From positions 1 through 64,000 of the forward strand of contig WGMS01000001.1 of NCBI GenBank assembly GCA_016124935.1: a stretch of DNA of 64,000 nt. The letters are read 5' to 3'. Below the pieces are notes generated by a model that made no database searches, was not told the DNA's origin, and was given only the letters and a program-made list of their open reading frames with translations. This DNA is from a bacterium. GTDB lineage: Bacteria; Cyanobacteriota; Vampirovibrionia; Obscuribacterales; Obscuribacteraceae. How positions within the stretch are numbered: position 1 is the stretch's first letter; every line of letters starts with the position of its first letter. Below are positions 52,237 through 60,084 of this stretch, in pieces. The position numbers and the translations under genes were made by a program.

Positions 52237-54513
52237 ATGCCGCGAACAAATTCCAAACAAGGGCAGCCAACCCGATTGTTTAAAAATCTGAGAATTCTGG
52301 TGGCGCGCTCAATAGTGCGTAACATAGAGAATACGGAATTACTGCCAAAGCATATAGATGAGTTCGACCATAACAGAGAGTTATTCGATGAATATTCGAT
52401 GAGATACTTCCTGCTCTGGATGTTCACCAGATACGGTTCAAAAGAATACTCAAAAGATATCGAAAAAGAGATCCGAAAGACGATCACATTCTCTAAAGAT
52501 TCTCTGATGACAACGAACTGGTATCCATTTCAGACAAACCTTAAACTGATAGATGAAACAGCGATTATCACTTCCGTGTTTGATCTACTGGATAGTCACT
52601 TTAGGTCACAGTCGGCCGGTGCGCAGGATCTCGCCAAACCGCATTCCATCGGGCTTTTGTACGAGCATCTACACAGCTTTCAGATAGCCCCGCCTTCCGG
52701 GTCGGGCGCGCTCGACTATAAAGATATACGATTGGAGAACAGTTCGAAATATCACAGACGCAGCAAGGGGCAATATTACACGCCACCAGATATAGTTAGA
52801 TACTGCATTCATAAAGCGCTAAAGCAAAGCTCGACTGATTTAATAAAGCCTGGATCCGGTGACGCTTCCATATATAGTGCAGATACAAAATCGAAGTATC
52901 GTCAATATCGAATACTAGATCCGGCTTGCGGCACAGGAAACTTTCTTGTCGGATTCATTGACTATGCTCTGGATAGCGAAGCGGGCCAAGAATGGATATA
53001 CGACTTAGTTTGCACCTCGCTTTTCGGCATGGATCTCGATGGAAGAGCGGTGGCACTGGCAAGATCCAGTCTGCTTCTCCGTATCTATGCGGTGATGAAA
53101 CAAAAGAGTTCGTCATGGCAGCGAAATGAATTGAGTCGCGTAATCCAGGCACTCTCAGAAAATATCATTGTCATAGATTCGATACTGGCAGTATTGCCAG
53201 AAGAGAGAACCTCTCTGCTATTCGATGGTCGAATCTCCGGCGGTTTTGATCTGGTTATCACTAACCCTCCATACCTCAGTTTTGGGGCGAGGAATCAGCC
53301 CATAATCGAGAAGGTCAGTACCTCACTATTGAAAAAATATTTTGCCGATAGTGCCGAGTATAAGATCAGGCTAAACGCGATTTTTCATGATGTGTGCTTC
53401 CGAATGGCTAAGCAACTTGGCGGAAAAATAACCCTGCTCGTGCCGGATGGTTTCCTCACCGGAAGGCGTTATTCGCGACTTCGAAAGGCTATTCTAAGCA
53501 AAACAAGGATAATCAGTCTCTCGGAGTTACCCGATACTTCAATTCCGGGTGCAACAGTGGGGCGATGGTGCGTACCTGTTCTGGAGAGAAGAGCAGACGA
53601 ATCCGAGGAGGACTACCAGATAGAGCTAGAAAGTTTTTGCCAGAGCAACGATTATACGCCGAACAAGGCAGTCTTCTCGCTGCCTCTATCACATCTTGTG
53701 TCTTCCGAACACCAGCGATTTCATATGGTTTTCACCAGCGAAGACGACGCCATTGCTCAGCATATGTTGCAGTTTGCTCCATTGAGAACTTACCTGAGGG
53801 GACACACCGGTATCAGATCCCGCATCGGTCAAAGGAATGTGGTGGCACAAAAAAGAGAAGGGGAGAACTGGCGACCTGGGCTGATTTCAGGATCATCAGT
53901 GAAGCCCTTCTCAATAGAATGGACAGGACATTTTATTGAAATCTCTCCGGAGAAACTGTTCGCAGGCGGTTTTGACGAGACGGTGATTGAGAATGAAAAA
54001 ATTCTGGTGAGACAAACCGGAGATCGCCTGGTGGCAGCCCTTGATCGTGATGGCTACTACCACTTGAACAACATTCATAGTTTTTCCGACAAGAAACTAA
54101 AAAAAGAACACCAGCCAAAGAGAATCGCACTGAAAGATCTAAGCCTTCTTGAGTTTTTCACTGCATTGTTGAACTCCGACCTTTTTCTGTACTTGTACAG
54201 ATTAAGAACGAGGGAAGCCGGTCGAGCCCTGGCCCAAATTGATATCGAAACTCTAGAGGCGATGCCAGTACCAGATTTAGAGAGTGAGACCCCTAATAAA
54301 TTGGCTCAGAGAATAGTGCATCTCTGCCAACCTGATGAACGCAAACAGAATAAAACTGCACATGAAATGAATCGACTTATATATGAAGCCTATAAATTGA
54401 GTGAGGCAAATATAAACCACATTGAATCTGTTCTTGGAACCTCGGTCAATAGCGAACACAGCGCTCATCTCAAAGATTTTTCAATGCTAAAACCAGTACG
54501 GAAACCAGGGTAG
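52237..54513 (+). CDS. N6-adenine DNA methyltransferase, Eco57I/TaqI type, without visible nuclease
   Basis: Motif X/lead-in KGQYYTPPDIVRYCIHKAL, motif I ILDPACGTGNFLVGF, motif IV DLVITNPPYLSF (NPPY) and ITLLVPDGFLTGRRYSRLR mark a gamma-class adenine methyltransferase (about residues 170-430). The C-terminal 280 residues look like a TaqI-type target-recognition domain (ENEKILVRQTGDRLVAALD, LKDLSLLEFFTALLNSDLF). The N-terminal 170 residues are helical with no PD-(D/E)xK motif, and no restriction gene is adjacent. It is more AT-rich than its neighbours, with ATA/AGA codons, suggesting transfer. An orphan methylase or half of a defence system. Confidence 0.85.
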   Translation: MPRTNSKQGQPTRLFKNLRILVARSIVRNIENTELLPKHIDEFDHNRELFDEYSMRYFLLWMFTRYGSKEYSKDIEKEIRKTITFSKDSLMTTNWYPFQTNLKLIDETAIITSVFDLLDSHFRSQSAGAQDLAKPHSIGLLYEHLHSFQIAPPSGSGALDYKDIRLENSSKYHRRSKGQYYTPPDIVRYCIHKALKQSSTDLIKPGSGDASIYSADTKSKYRQYRILDPACGTGNFLVGFIDYALDSEAGQEWIYDLVCTSLFGMDLDGRAVALARSSLLLRIYAVMKQKSSSWQRNELSRVIQALSENIIVIDSILAVLPEERTSLLFDGRISGGFDLVITNPPYLSFGARNQPIIEKVSTSLLKKYFADSAEYKIRLNAIFHDVCFRMAKQLGGKITLLVPDGFLTGRRYSRLRKAILSKTRIISLSELPDTSIPGATVGRWCVPVLERRADESEEDYQIELESFCQSNDYTPNKAVFSLPLSHLVSSEHQRFHMVFTSEDDAIAQHMLQFAPLRTYLRGHTGIRSRIGQRNVVAQKREGENWRPGLISGSSVKPFSIEWTGHFIEISPEKLFAGGFDETVIENEKILVRQTGDRLVAALDRDGYYHLNNIHSFSDKKLKKEHQPKRIALKDLSLLEFFTALLNSDLFLYLYRLRTREAGRALAQIDIETLEAMPVPDLESETPNKLAQRIVHLCQPDERKQNKTAHEMNRLIYEAYKLSEANINHIESVLGTSVNSEHSAHLKDFSMLKPVRKPG

Positions 54514-54595
54514 ATTCTATGTAAGAGTGGTAAAGCGCTGCTGAAATTGAATAGAATGAACTCACCGGCTCTTTTCGTGTACATTGCGGCGAGTT

Positions 54596-56077
54596 ATGAA
54601 TGATAAGAAACACAATTTTTCAATTTTTTTGGTCTACCTAACATCTGTAGCTCTACCGATATCGGTTCAGCTCTCTGATTCTCACGGTGCCCTTGCGATA
54701 AACAAAATCAAGCCTATTGAAGCGGCCAAACAGGCCAGTCAAAAGGTCAAAAACACGCTGAAAAAACCTGAGAAAAAAACAGAGATAAGAGAAAAATGGG
54801 CTTTGATTGTTGCCCTGGACAACTTTCATGACAAGAAGATCGAACCGATAAAGTTTGCACAAAACAATGCTCTTCTTATGTCCGCGCTATTAGCCAACCC
54901 CGAGATGGGTAAGTTCGGTCCAAAACATGTGCTGACAGTCACGAATGTGAAGGCGATCGAGAAAAACATATCAAAATGTCTGTCCGAACCCTGGTTATTG
55001 AAGCATGCTCTGCCCAATGACTTAGTAATTCTGTATTTCTGCACTCGGTACATTCCGACCGAAGACGGAAAGGATATACAGCTCTGCATGTATGAAGCAG
55101 AATCAGCAAATCCCTCTATTGGCACGATTAAATTAAAGGAAACCCTGAAAGAGATTCGAAGAAGAACACAGTCTCCTTACATCGTGAGCATTCTGGATAT
55201 TTCTCCAATCGGCGGACCTGATGAGGATGGAGTAGTAGAGAATGCGCAGAACGGTGAATCTCTAAATCTTAAAGCGACGAATGCTGACCTTTATCAAAAG
55301 ATAGCCGAAGAGACAAGTACCACAATCCTTGCCGGCAATCAGTTCGGTCACCCTTCCTACCACTCTTCCGTGGACAATTCCTCCTTTCTAGTAGCGAATC
55401 TGATAGAGGGTCTTAAAGCTGGCGGTGGACAGATGGACTTTGAGACTATCGTCGACTACGTCAAAAAAAACGTCCAGGAGCAGGCCATGTCAAGAAAGGG
55501 CAAGGTCCAAGAACCTGTATTTGCGATAGCTTCGAATAATCAGGAAATAACCAAGGTGATTCCGGCTATGGAGGTAAAGAGTTCCAGGCAGGAGTCTATT
55601 CGAGTTGGACATTCGTTATCGGATTATCCTGACCTTGCGGCGCGAGAAGCGGAGCGCCAGCGTCTGGCCGCCGAAAAGCTGGTAGCCGAAAAACTTTCCA
55701 AACCGCGAGAGCAGAACATTCCCATTGAAACGGCCAATTGGGAAAGTGACGGTGGAGTGGACGAAGATGCTGCCGTAGGGGAAGTTGAATTTGGTCCTTA
55801 CATGAAGAGGATGAAGAAGGCAATACAGGACAAATGGGCGCCGCCGAAAGGTTTCAAGGCACGATCGGTAGTAGCGGTTTTCTCGATAATGCGTAATGGT
55901 CAGATAGTCAATCCGGAGATAGTGGACGGCAGTGGAGTCGATTCGGTAGACCAATCGGCTATGAACGCCCTGAAAACAGCGAAACTGGACCCCCTGCCCA
56001 AAGGCTCTCCACCCTACGTTCAAATTCGCTATCAGTTTGACTGGAAAGTCAGCCAGGACAGCAAATCCGGCAACTAG
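54596..56077 (+). CDS. Exported pseudo-caspase domain fused to TonB C-terminal domain
   Basis: Has a signal peptide (FLVYLTSVALPISVQLSDSHG), a Lys-rich helix, then a caspase-like (C14) fold at about 65-310: WALIVALDNF, NDLVILYFCTRY, YIVSILDISPIGG, TTILAGNQFG, SSFLVANLIEGL. The SGHG histidine position reads CTRY (Arg151) and the DACHSG cysteine position reads Ser203, so it looks proteolytically dead. A charged linker leads to a TonB C-terminal domain (about 400-490: YMKRMKKAIQDKW, AVFSIMRNGQIVNPEIVDGSG). ATG 54596 is preferred over TTG 54584. Possibly an envelope scaffold or energy-coupling protein. Confidence 0.75.
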   Translation: MNDKKHNFSIFLVYLTSVALPISVQLSDSHGALAINKIKPIEAAKQASQKVKNTLKKPEKKTEIREKWALIVALDNFHDKKIEPIKFAQNNALLMSALLANPEMGKFGPKHVLTVTNVKAIEKNISKCLSEPWLLKHALPNDLVILYFCTRYIPTEDGKDIQLCMYEAESANPSIGTIKLKETLKEIRRRTQSPYIVSILDISPIGGPDEDGVVENAQNGESLNLKATNADLYQKIAEETSTTILAGNQFGHPSYHSSVDNSSFLVANLIEGLKAGGGQMDFETIVDYVKKNVQEQAMSRKGKVQEPVFAIASNNQEITKVIPAMEVKSSRQESIRVGHSLSDYPDLAAREAERQRLAAEKLVAEKLSKPREQNIPIETANWESDGGVDEDAAVGEVEFGPYMKRMKKAIQDKWAPPKGFKARSVVAVFSIMRNGQIVNPEIVDGSGVDSVDQSAMNALKTAKLDPLPKGSPPYVQIRYQFDWKVSQDSKSGN

Positions 56078-56203
56078 GTAGCATCTAGTAGTCATATATA
56101 AGATCCTTAAATAAGTGCTGATTAAGACTGGACTACGTAGAATCCGCATTGACGATCCCCTGGGGGAAGAGTAGTTTAGTATCAGAAACGGGAAAAGTGC
56201 AGT

Positions 56204-56220
56204 GCTGGAAGTTTTCCAGC
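56204..56220 (+). terminator. Short hairpin after the pseudo-caspase gene
   Basis: GCTGGAA, loop GTT, TTCCAGC (56204-56220), followed by only a short TTT. It lies 127 nt past the stop codon. It may terminate or stabilise the upstream transcript; the weak T run keeps confidence low. Confidence 0.35.
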
Positions 56221-56340
56221 TTTCCGGCAGGTACGACCCGCAAATCGAAACAGACGACAGGATATTAACTTTATCTAACAATATCTTCTGTTTCATTCTC
56301 AAAGCCAGAAGCTAAAACTAAGGGAGTAATCAAAAGGACG

Positions 56341-56841
56341 ATGCCTAACGGATTTGAAAACGGTGCCAGCGCTCCAAAAGGAGACGGTAATGTTGGCGAT
56401 ACAATTGGGAACCGCGATTCAGGCGAAAGTCGCCTGGACAGCTCTCAGATTTTCGGGTTTAAAGAATTAGGGCAGAAGGGTTCAGATACCGCTGCCAATG
56501 ACACCGCAGACTCTACAGAAACTACAGAAGCCGGACAAGAAGGCGACAAAGTCAAGATTACGGACAAGGCAGCTGACCAGGTCGATAGCTTCGACAATTC
56601 CGATCATGCCGCGGGAGTTAGCGACCATTTGAACAACGCATCGCTGCTTATGGACAAAATTAAAGGTACTGACCAGGAAGACAACGCAAACAAGGTTCGA
56701 CAAGAGATGGGCGAGCTTATGGGTGAAAGCGCCGCTAAAATTACCGGAGACAAGAGTTTCGGTAAGTCACTAGGTGAAGCAGTCGGAAATGGCCACTACG
56801 ATGTCATAAAGCAGGCAGTCGGAGCCGCAACTAAGAAATAG
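56341..56841 (+). CDS. Hypothetical acidic protein, 166 aa
   Basis: No signal peptide or membrane helix. The first 95 residues are low-complexity, rich in Gly, Asp, Thr and Glu; the rest is helical (DHLNNASLLMDKIKGTDQE, ESAAKITGDKSFGKSLGEAVG). AAAAGGA and GGGAG lie upstream of the ATG. A 12-bp perfect hairpin follows at 56888. It might be a secreted or disordered protein, but I recognise no family. Confidence 0.58.
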   Translation: MPNGFENGASAPKGDGNVGDTIGNRDSGESRLDSSQIFGFKELGQKGSDTAANDTADSTETTEAGQEGDKVKITDKAADQVDSFDNSDHAAGVSDHLNNASLLMDKIKGTDQEDNANKVRQEMGELMGESAAKITGDKSFGKSLGEAVGNGHYDVIKQAVGAATKK

Positions 56842-56887
56842 CATCTGGAAAGCTGCAAAGGCTCATGCAAATAGATCGTTTTAGCTT

Positions 56888-56919
56888 GACGCCGTCGGGT
56901 ATCGTCCCCCGACGGCGTC
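56888..56919 (+). terminator. 12-bp perfect hairpin, probable terminator
   Basis: GACGCCGTCGGG (56888-56899) and CCCGACGGCGTC (56908-56919) pair perfectly around an 8-nt loop, 46 nt after the stop of the 166-aa gene. The T run (ATTTTC) is a few bases further on, so Rho-independent termination is likely but not ideal. Confidence 0.6.
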
Positions 56920-56999
56920 CCACAATTTTCAGATCCTTATCTAAAACAAGAGCTAGCAAATCGTTTTGTCTCGGTCTATACAGCATGGATATAGGCATT

Positions 57000-57026
57000 A
57001 AAAAAAATCTCCATTCTTAAATGGAG
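57000..57026 (-). terminator. Intrinsic terminator on the minus strand
   Basis: Seven-pair stem (CTCCATT with AATGGAG), four-base loop, then eight consecutive T on the minus strand. No protein gene on that strand ends here, which points to the small RNA. Confidence 0.7.
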
Positions 57027-57087
57027 CTAAACTGTAAACGATGTTTTCCGGGCTTCAGGGAAGCTGGCGCCCGAAAACGTCACGGTG

Positions 57088-57096
57088 TGCTAGAAT
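57088..57096 (+). promoter_or_regulatory. Extended -10 box for rpsT
   Basis: TGCTAGAAT (57088-57096) fits the extended -10 form TGnTATAAT with one mismatch in the hexamer. No good -35 is present. Transcription would start near 57103, about 50 nt before the GTG of rpsT. Confidence 0.45.
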
Positions 57097-57103
57097 TCTC
57101 AGA

Positions 57104-57131
57104 CTTATATGTAATCCTTTATCATTGCCAA
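57104..57131 (-). promoter_or_regulatory. Sigma70-type promoter of the candidate small RNA
   Basis: Minus-strand TTGGCA (57131-57126), a 16-bp spacer and TATAAG (57109-57104), each hexamer 5/6 to consensus. It points away from rpsT, toward the hairpin and terminator. It abuts the putative rpsT -10, so the two promoters could compete. Confidence 0.55.
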
Positions 57132-57153
57132 CACGAAGGGCGGGAAAGACGTC

Positions 57154-57426
57154 GTGCCTAATATCAAATCTGCCAAGAAAAGAGTGAAAGTTGCGGAAAG
57201 AAACCGCGTTCGCAATCGGGTCTGGAAATCCAGAGTCAGGACCGAGCAATCAAAAATCGAAGAAGCATTGAAAGCTGGCGAGCTGAACACCTGCGATGAG
57301 CAAGTCAAAACCTACTACGAAGTTATTGATAAAGCTATCAATAAAGGCGTGCTTCACAAAAATGCCGGTGCAAGAAAAAAAGCTCGCCTGGTTAAAAGAA
57401 TAAACAAGCAAAAGGCTGAAAGCTAA
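57154..57426 (+). CDS. rpsT: 30S ribosomal protein S20
   Basis: A 90-aa, very basic protein: MPNIKSAKKRVKVAERNRVRN at the start and KGVLHKNAGARKKARLVKRINK at the end are the S20 pattern. It binds 16S rRNA early in small-subunit assembly. The start is GTG 57154 with GGGAAAG before it; a non-ATG start on rpsT is common in other bacteria, where it takes part in autoregulation. Terminator-like hairpins follow. Confidence 0.95.
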   Translation: MPNIKSAKKRVKVAERNRVRNRVWKSRVRTEQSKIEEALKAGELNTCDEQVKTYYEVIDKAINKGVLHKNAGARKKARLVKRINKQKAES

Positions 57427-57474
57427 ACACTTCTTTCATTGAGTGTTTGCTCGCGAGCGGCTATATTTGTTTTG

Positions 57475-57502
57475 AAACGAGTTGGCTTGGAGACTCGTTT
57501 TC
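57475..57502 (+). terminator. Terminator-like hairpin after rpsT
   Basis: AAACGAGT (57475-57482), a 10-nt loop, then ACTCGTTT (57493-57500) continuing as TTTTC. A weaker hairpin, AAACACT/AGTGTTT, overlaps the rpsT stop (57425-57448). Between them lies the palindrome GCTCGCGAGC (57449-57458). Confidence 0.5.
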
Positions 57503-57544
57503 AAGTAGCCGTTCAACCACTAGTAGTGGGTCCGAGGAAACAAA

Positions 57545-59017
57545 TTGGAAGTCAACCTATCTGAAGCCACCGGAAATTTGCAGAATAATATAGTTACTAA
57601 CAGCCAATCGATAAGCGCAAACGGCATAAAAGGTCCTGTCCACTTTATCGGTATTGGTGGAATCGGTATGTCCGCCCTGGCAAGAATTCTGCTGGCAAAG
57701 GGCATAGAAGTATCCGGCTCCGACCGAGCAAACTCAGAACTGCTTGAAGAGCTCAGGTCGAAAGGAGCAAAAATCTTCATCGGTCACCAGGGCAGGAACA
57801 TAAAGGGTTCTGGTTCGGTTGTGGTCTCTACAGCTATAACCGATGACAACCCGGAGATGGTGGAAGCTCTTTCAGCAAAGATTCCGGTTATTCACAGATC
57901 TCAGATGCTGGCACTGTTGACCCAGGAGCATAAACTGCTCGGAGTCTCTGGAACACACGGGAAAACGACCACAACTGGAATGTTGGCCCAGATACTTGTG
58001 GATGGCGGTCTCGACCCCACAGTGGTGGTTGGTGGCGTATTCACCAAAATAGGCTCCAATTCCAGATATGGGAAAGGAGACTACTTCGTCGCAGAGATAG
58101 ACGAGAGTGATGGCACACATATCAGTGTCACCCCATCCATTGGGGTCATCACTAATATCGAGACTGATCACCTGGAGAATTATCCTGGCGGTCTGGAAGA
58201 GATCCTGCAGTCAATGGTCACTTTCTGTACTCAGACAAAGGATCTATTGGTCGTATGCCTGGATGATCCAGGTTGCCAGCGACTCCTGGAGATATTACCG
58301 AAGGACAAAGTTCCGAAGATTTTGACCTACAGCACAAAGAAGGAGACGATCAATTCTGATTATTCCTTCGAGTCGACCAATTCCTTTGGATTTCGGGTCC
58401 ACCAGGGAGATGTGATGCTGGGAGAGACCAAACTTAGTGTTCCAGGAACGCACAATAAAAGCAACGCATTAGCCTGCTGTGTAGTAGGGCTATATCTTGG
58501 GATTCCGTTTGAAACTATAAGTGCTTCATTGAATGCGTTTTGCGGAGTAAACCGCCGCTTTCAAATTCTCGGGACCGAAACCGGAATTACCGTTATAGAC
58601 GACTACGCGCATCATCCAACCGAGGTTGTAGCAACGCTTCAAGCGGCAAGAGAATATCTCTCGGAAAGCGATTTGGCAAAGCGGCTGGTTATTCTTTTCC
58701 AGCCACATCAACCGGGTCGCCTCAAGAATCACTGGACAGAATTTCTGAACGCCTTCGCTAACGCGGATCTGGTCTTCATCTCTGAAATCTATATCGCGAG
58801 GGGCAAACCTATTCAAGGCGTCACTTCGGAAAGCTTCGTGAAAGAGATGAGTCATGCAGACGCACACTACATTCCGGGCAAAACCGATGAACTGGCGAAA
58901 AGAGTTTTGCCGCATCTAAAAAAGAATGACATTTTGATGACAGTGGGTGCCGGTGACATTACCACCGTAGGTCCGCAGATTCTAGAATTGCTGAGGAGAG
59001 ATGGAAGAAGCTCTTAA
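57545..59017 (+). CDS. murC: UDP-N-acetylmuramate--L-alanine ligase
   Basis: A 490-aa Mur ligase: HFIGIGGIGMSALARILLAKG (nucleotide-sugar domain), GVSGTHGKTTTTGMLAQIL (ATP P-loop), EIDESDGTH, ITNIETDHLENY, FCGVNRRFQILG, VIDDYAHHPTEV and FQPHQPGRL. It adds L-Ala to UDP-MurNAc in the cytoplasm. The start is TTG 57545 with GAGGAAA upstream, giving a 30-residue extension before the Rossmann motif. It overlaps murB by 17 bp; murC-murB order is common. Confidence 0.95.
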   Translation: MEVNLSEATGNLQNNIVTNSQSISANGIKGPVHFIGIGGIGMSALARILLAKGIEVSGSDRANSELLEELRSKGAKIFIGHQGRNIKGSGSVVVSTAITDDNPEMVEALSAKIPVIHRSQMLALLTQEHKLLGVSGTHGKTTTTGMLAQILVDGGLDPTVVVGGVFTKIGSNSRYGKGDYFVAEIDESDGTHISVTPSIGVITNIETDHLENYPGGLEEILQSMVTFCTQTKDLLVVCLDDPGCQRLLEILPKDKVPKILTYSTKKETINSDYSFESTNSFGFRVHQGDVMLGETKLSVPGTHNKSNALACCVVGLYLGIPFETISASLNAFCGVNRRFQILGTETGITVIDDYAHHPTEVVATLQAAREYLSESDLAKRLVILFQPHQPGRLKNHWTEFLNAFANADLVFISEIYIARGKPIQGVTSESFVKEMSHADAHYIPGKTDELAKRVLPHLKKNDILMTVGAGDITTVGPQILELLRRDGRSS

Positions 59018-59927
59018 GGCACCACTTTCCAAGTTCTCTACCATAAAAATAGGTGGCGAAGCAGACAGGCTTTGCCAACCTCAGAACGTCGATGAGTTAG
59101 TGAACTTAGTCGATCATTTGCAGGAAACAGGAGAACCCTGGTCAATTGTAGGGGGTGGATCTAATCTACTAATCTCATCCCGTGGAGTTAGAGGCACCGT
59201 CATCAGAACGGCATTTCTCAAAGACATCAAATCGATATCGGCTGAGACCCTCGAAGCTGCATCTGGAACAAGGCTTCCGCACCTTGCGAAATACGCTGCG
59301 CAAATGGGTCTGGCCGGTCTGGAATTCGCAGTAGGAATTCCCGGTACCGTCGGCGGAGCGGTAATCATGAATGCCGGCGCACATGGCAGCTGTATCGCCA
59401 ACGTACTGGAAAGTGCATTGGTTTATGACAGCCAGGCCGGTGATATAAAAACAATTCCAGCTCCTGAATTGGGTTTTGTATACCGAAATTGCAACCTGGA
59501 TCCATCTCGTCATGTAGTTGTTTCTGCAAAATTCAAACTCACTCCTGGTAGTAGCGAGGAGATTTCGGCAAAGACCCAGGCCAATGAAGACTACAGGTGG
59601 CGGACTCAGCCTATAGGCTGGCCAAATCTGGGATCTACATTTAAAAATCCTTTGCCAGACAAGTCTGCTGGATTTCTTCTGGATCAATCAGGAGCAAAAG
59701 AACTAAAAATTGGGAATGCCGCAGTATCTTCATTGCACGCCAATTTTGTGATAAACCTGGGCGGCGCTACTTCTGAAGAAGTGACAGCTCTTCTGGGGGA
59801 AATGAAGAATTCTGTTTTCAATACCTTTGAAATTGAAATGACACCAGAATGGAAAACCATGGGTGATTTCTCTGACATAGAATTGGCGGCCTGGAAAAAA
59901 TCAACCAATCAAAATCAAGCGATTTGA
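59001..59927 (+). CDS. murB: UDP-N-acetylenolpyruvoylglucosamine reductase
   Basis: A 308-aa FAD enzyme of type II-like length: FSTIKIGGEADRL, WSIVGGGSNLLISSRGVRGTVI (FAD site), GLAGLEFAVGIPGTVGGAVIMNAGAHG, FVYRNCNL, and the C-terminal domain with GSTFKNP and AGFLLDQSGAKELKIGNAAVSSLHANF. It reduces enolpyruvyl-UDP-GlcNAc to UDP-MurNAc. Coupled to murC by overlap. A 48-bp palindrome lies 27 bp after the stop. Confidence 0.95.
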   Translation: MEEALKAPLSKFSTIKIGGEADRLCQPQNVDELVNLVDHLQETGEPWSIVGGGSNLLISSRGVRGTVIRTAFLKDIKSISAETLEAASGTRLPHLAKYAAQMGLAGLEFAVGIPGTVGGAVIMNAGAHGSCIANVLESALVYDSQAGDIKTIPAPELGFVYRNCNLDPSRHVVVSAKFKLTPGSSEEISAKTQANEDYRWRTQPIGWPNLGSTFKNPLPDKSAGFLLDQSGAKELKIGNAAVSSLHANFVINLGGATSEEVTALLGEMKNSVFNTFEIEMTPEWKTMGDFSDIELAAWKKSTNQNQAI

Positions 59928-59953
59928 CTGATTTTACGATTTCAGTGCCATTC

Positions 59954-60001
59954 CAGTAGAGGAAAAGTTAAACCGATATCGGTTCAACTTTTCCTCTACT
60001 G
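59954..60001. repeat. 48-bp near-perfect palindrome
   Basis: CAGTAGAGGAAAAGTT (59954-59969), A, AACCGATATCGGTT (itself a palindrome), C, AACTTTTCCTCTACTG (59986-60001): 23 of 24 positions are symmetric. It lies between murB and the transposase-derived gene. It may be a murB terminator, although no T run follows it, a binding site for the adjacent DNA-binding protein, or the remains of a mobile-element end. Confidence 0.7.
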
Positions 60002-60084
60002 ACACTTACCAGTTTCGAGAAAATAATCGAACTTTCTGAAGTCCGCCGTCGTTATTCTCATTAATGTATGTTGAGGATAGATCG

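Larger units (their letters stand above)
57000..57097 (-). ncRNA. Candidate small RNA, about 98 nt
   Basis: On the minus strand a promoter (TTGGCA, 16 bp, TATAAG) is followed by a long imperfect hairpin (57081 to 57040: 13 pairs with one bulged base) and then an intrinsic terminator. The terminator is CTCCATT-TAAG-AATGGAG plus A and eight T (57026 to 57000). There is no reading frame of note inside. Promoter, structure and terminator together support an independent transcript of about 98 nt, divergent from rpsT. It lacks the Yfr1 motif ACUCCUCACAC and does not look like SRP RNA. Transcript ends are predicted only. Confidence 0.55.
56842..57153. other. Intergenic region upstream of rpsT
   Basis: A 312-bp spacer packed with signals, listed separately: a plus-strand terminator-like hairpin (56888-56919), a minus-strand intrinsic terminator (57000-57026), a long hairpin (57040-57081), a minus-strand promoter (57104-57131) and a plus-strand extended -10 (57088-57096). 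No open frame of interest. Confidence 0.6.
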
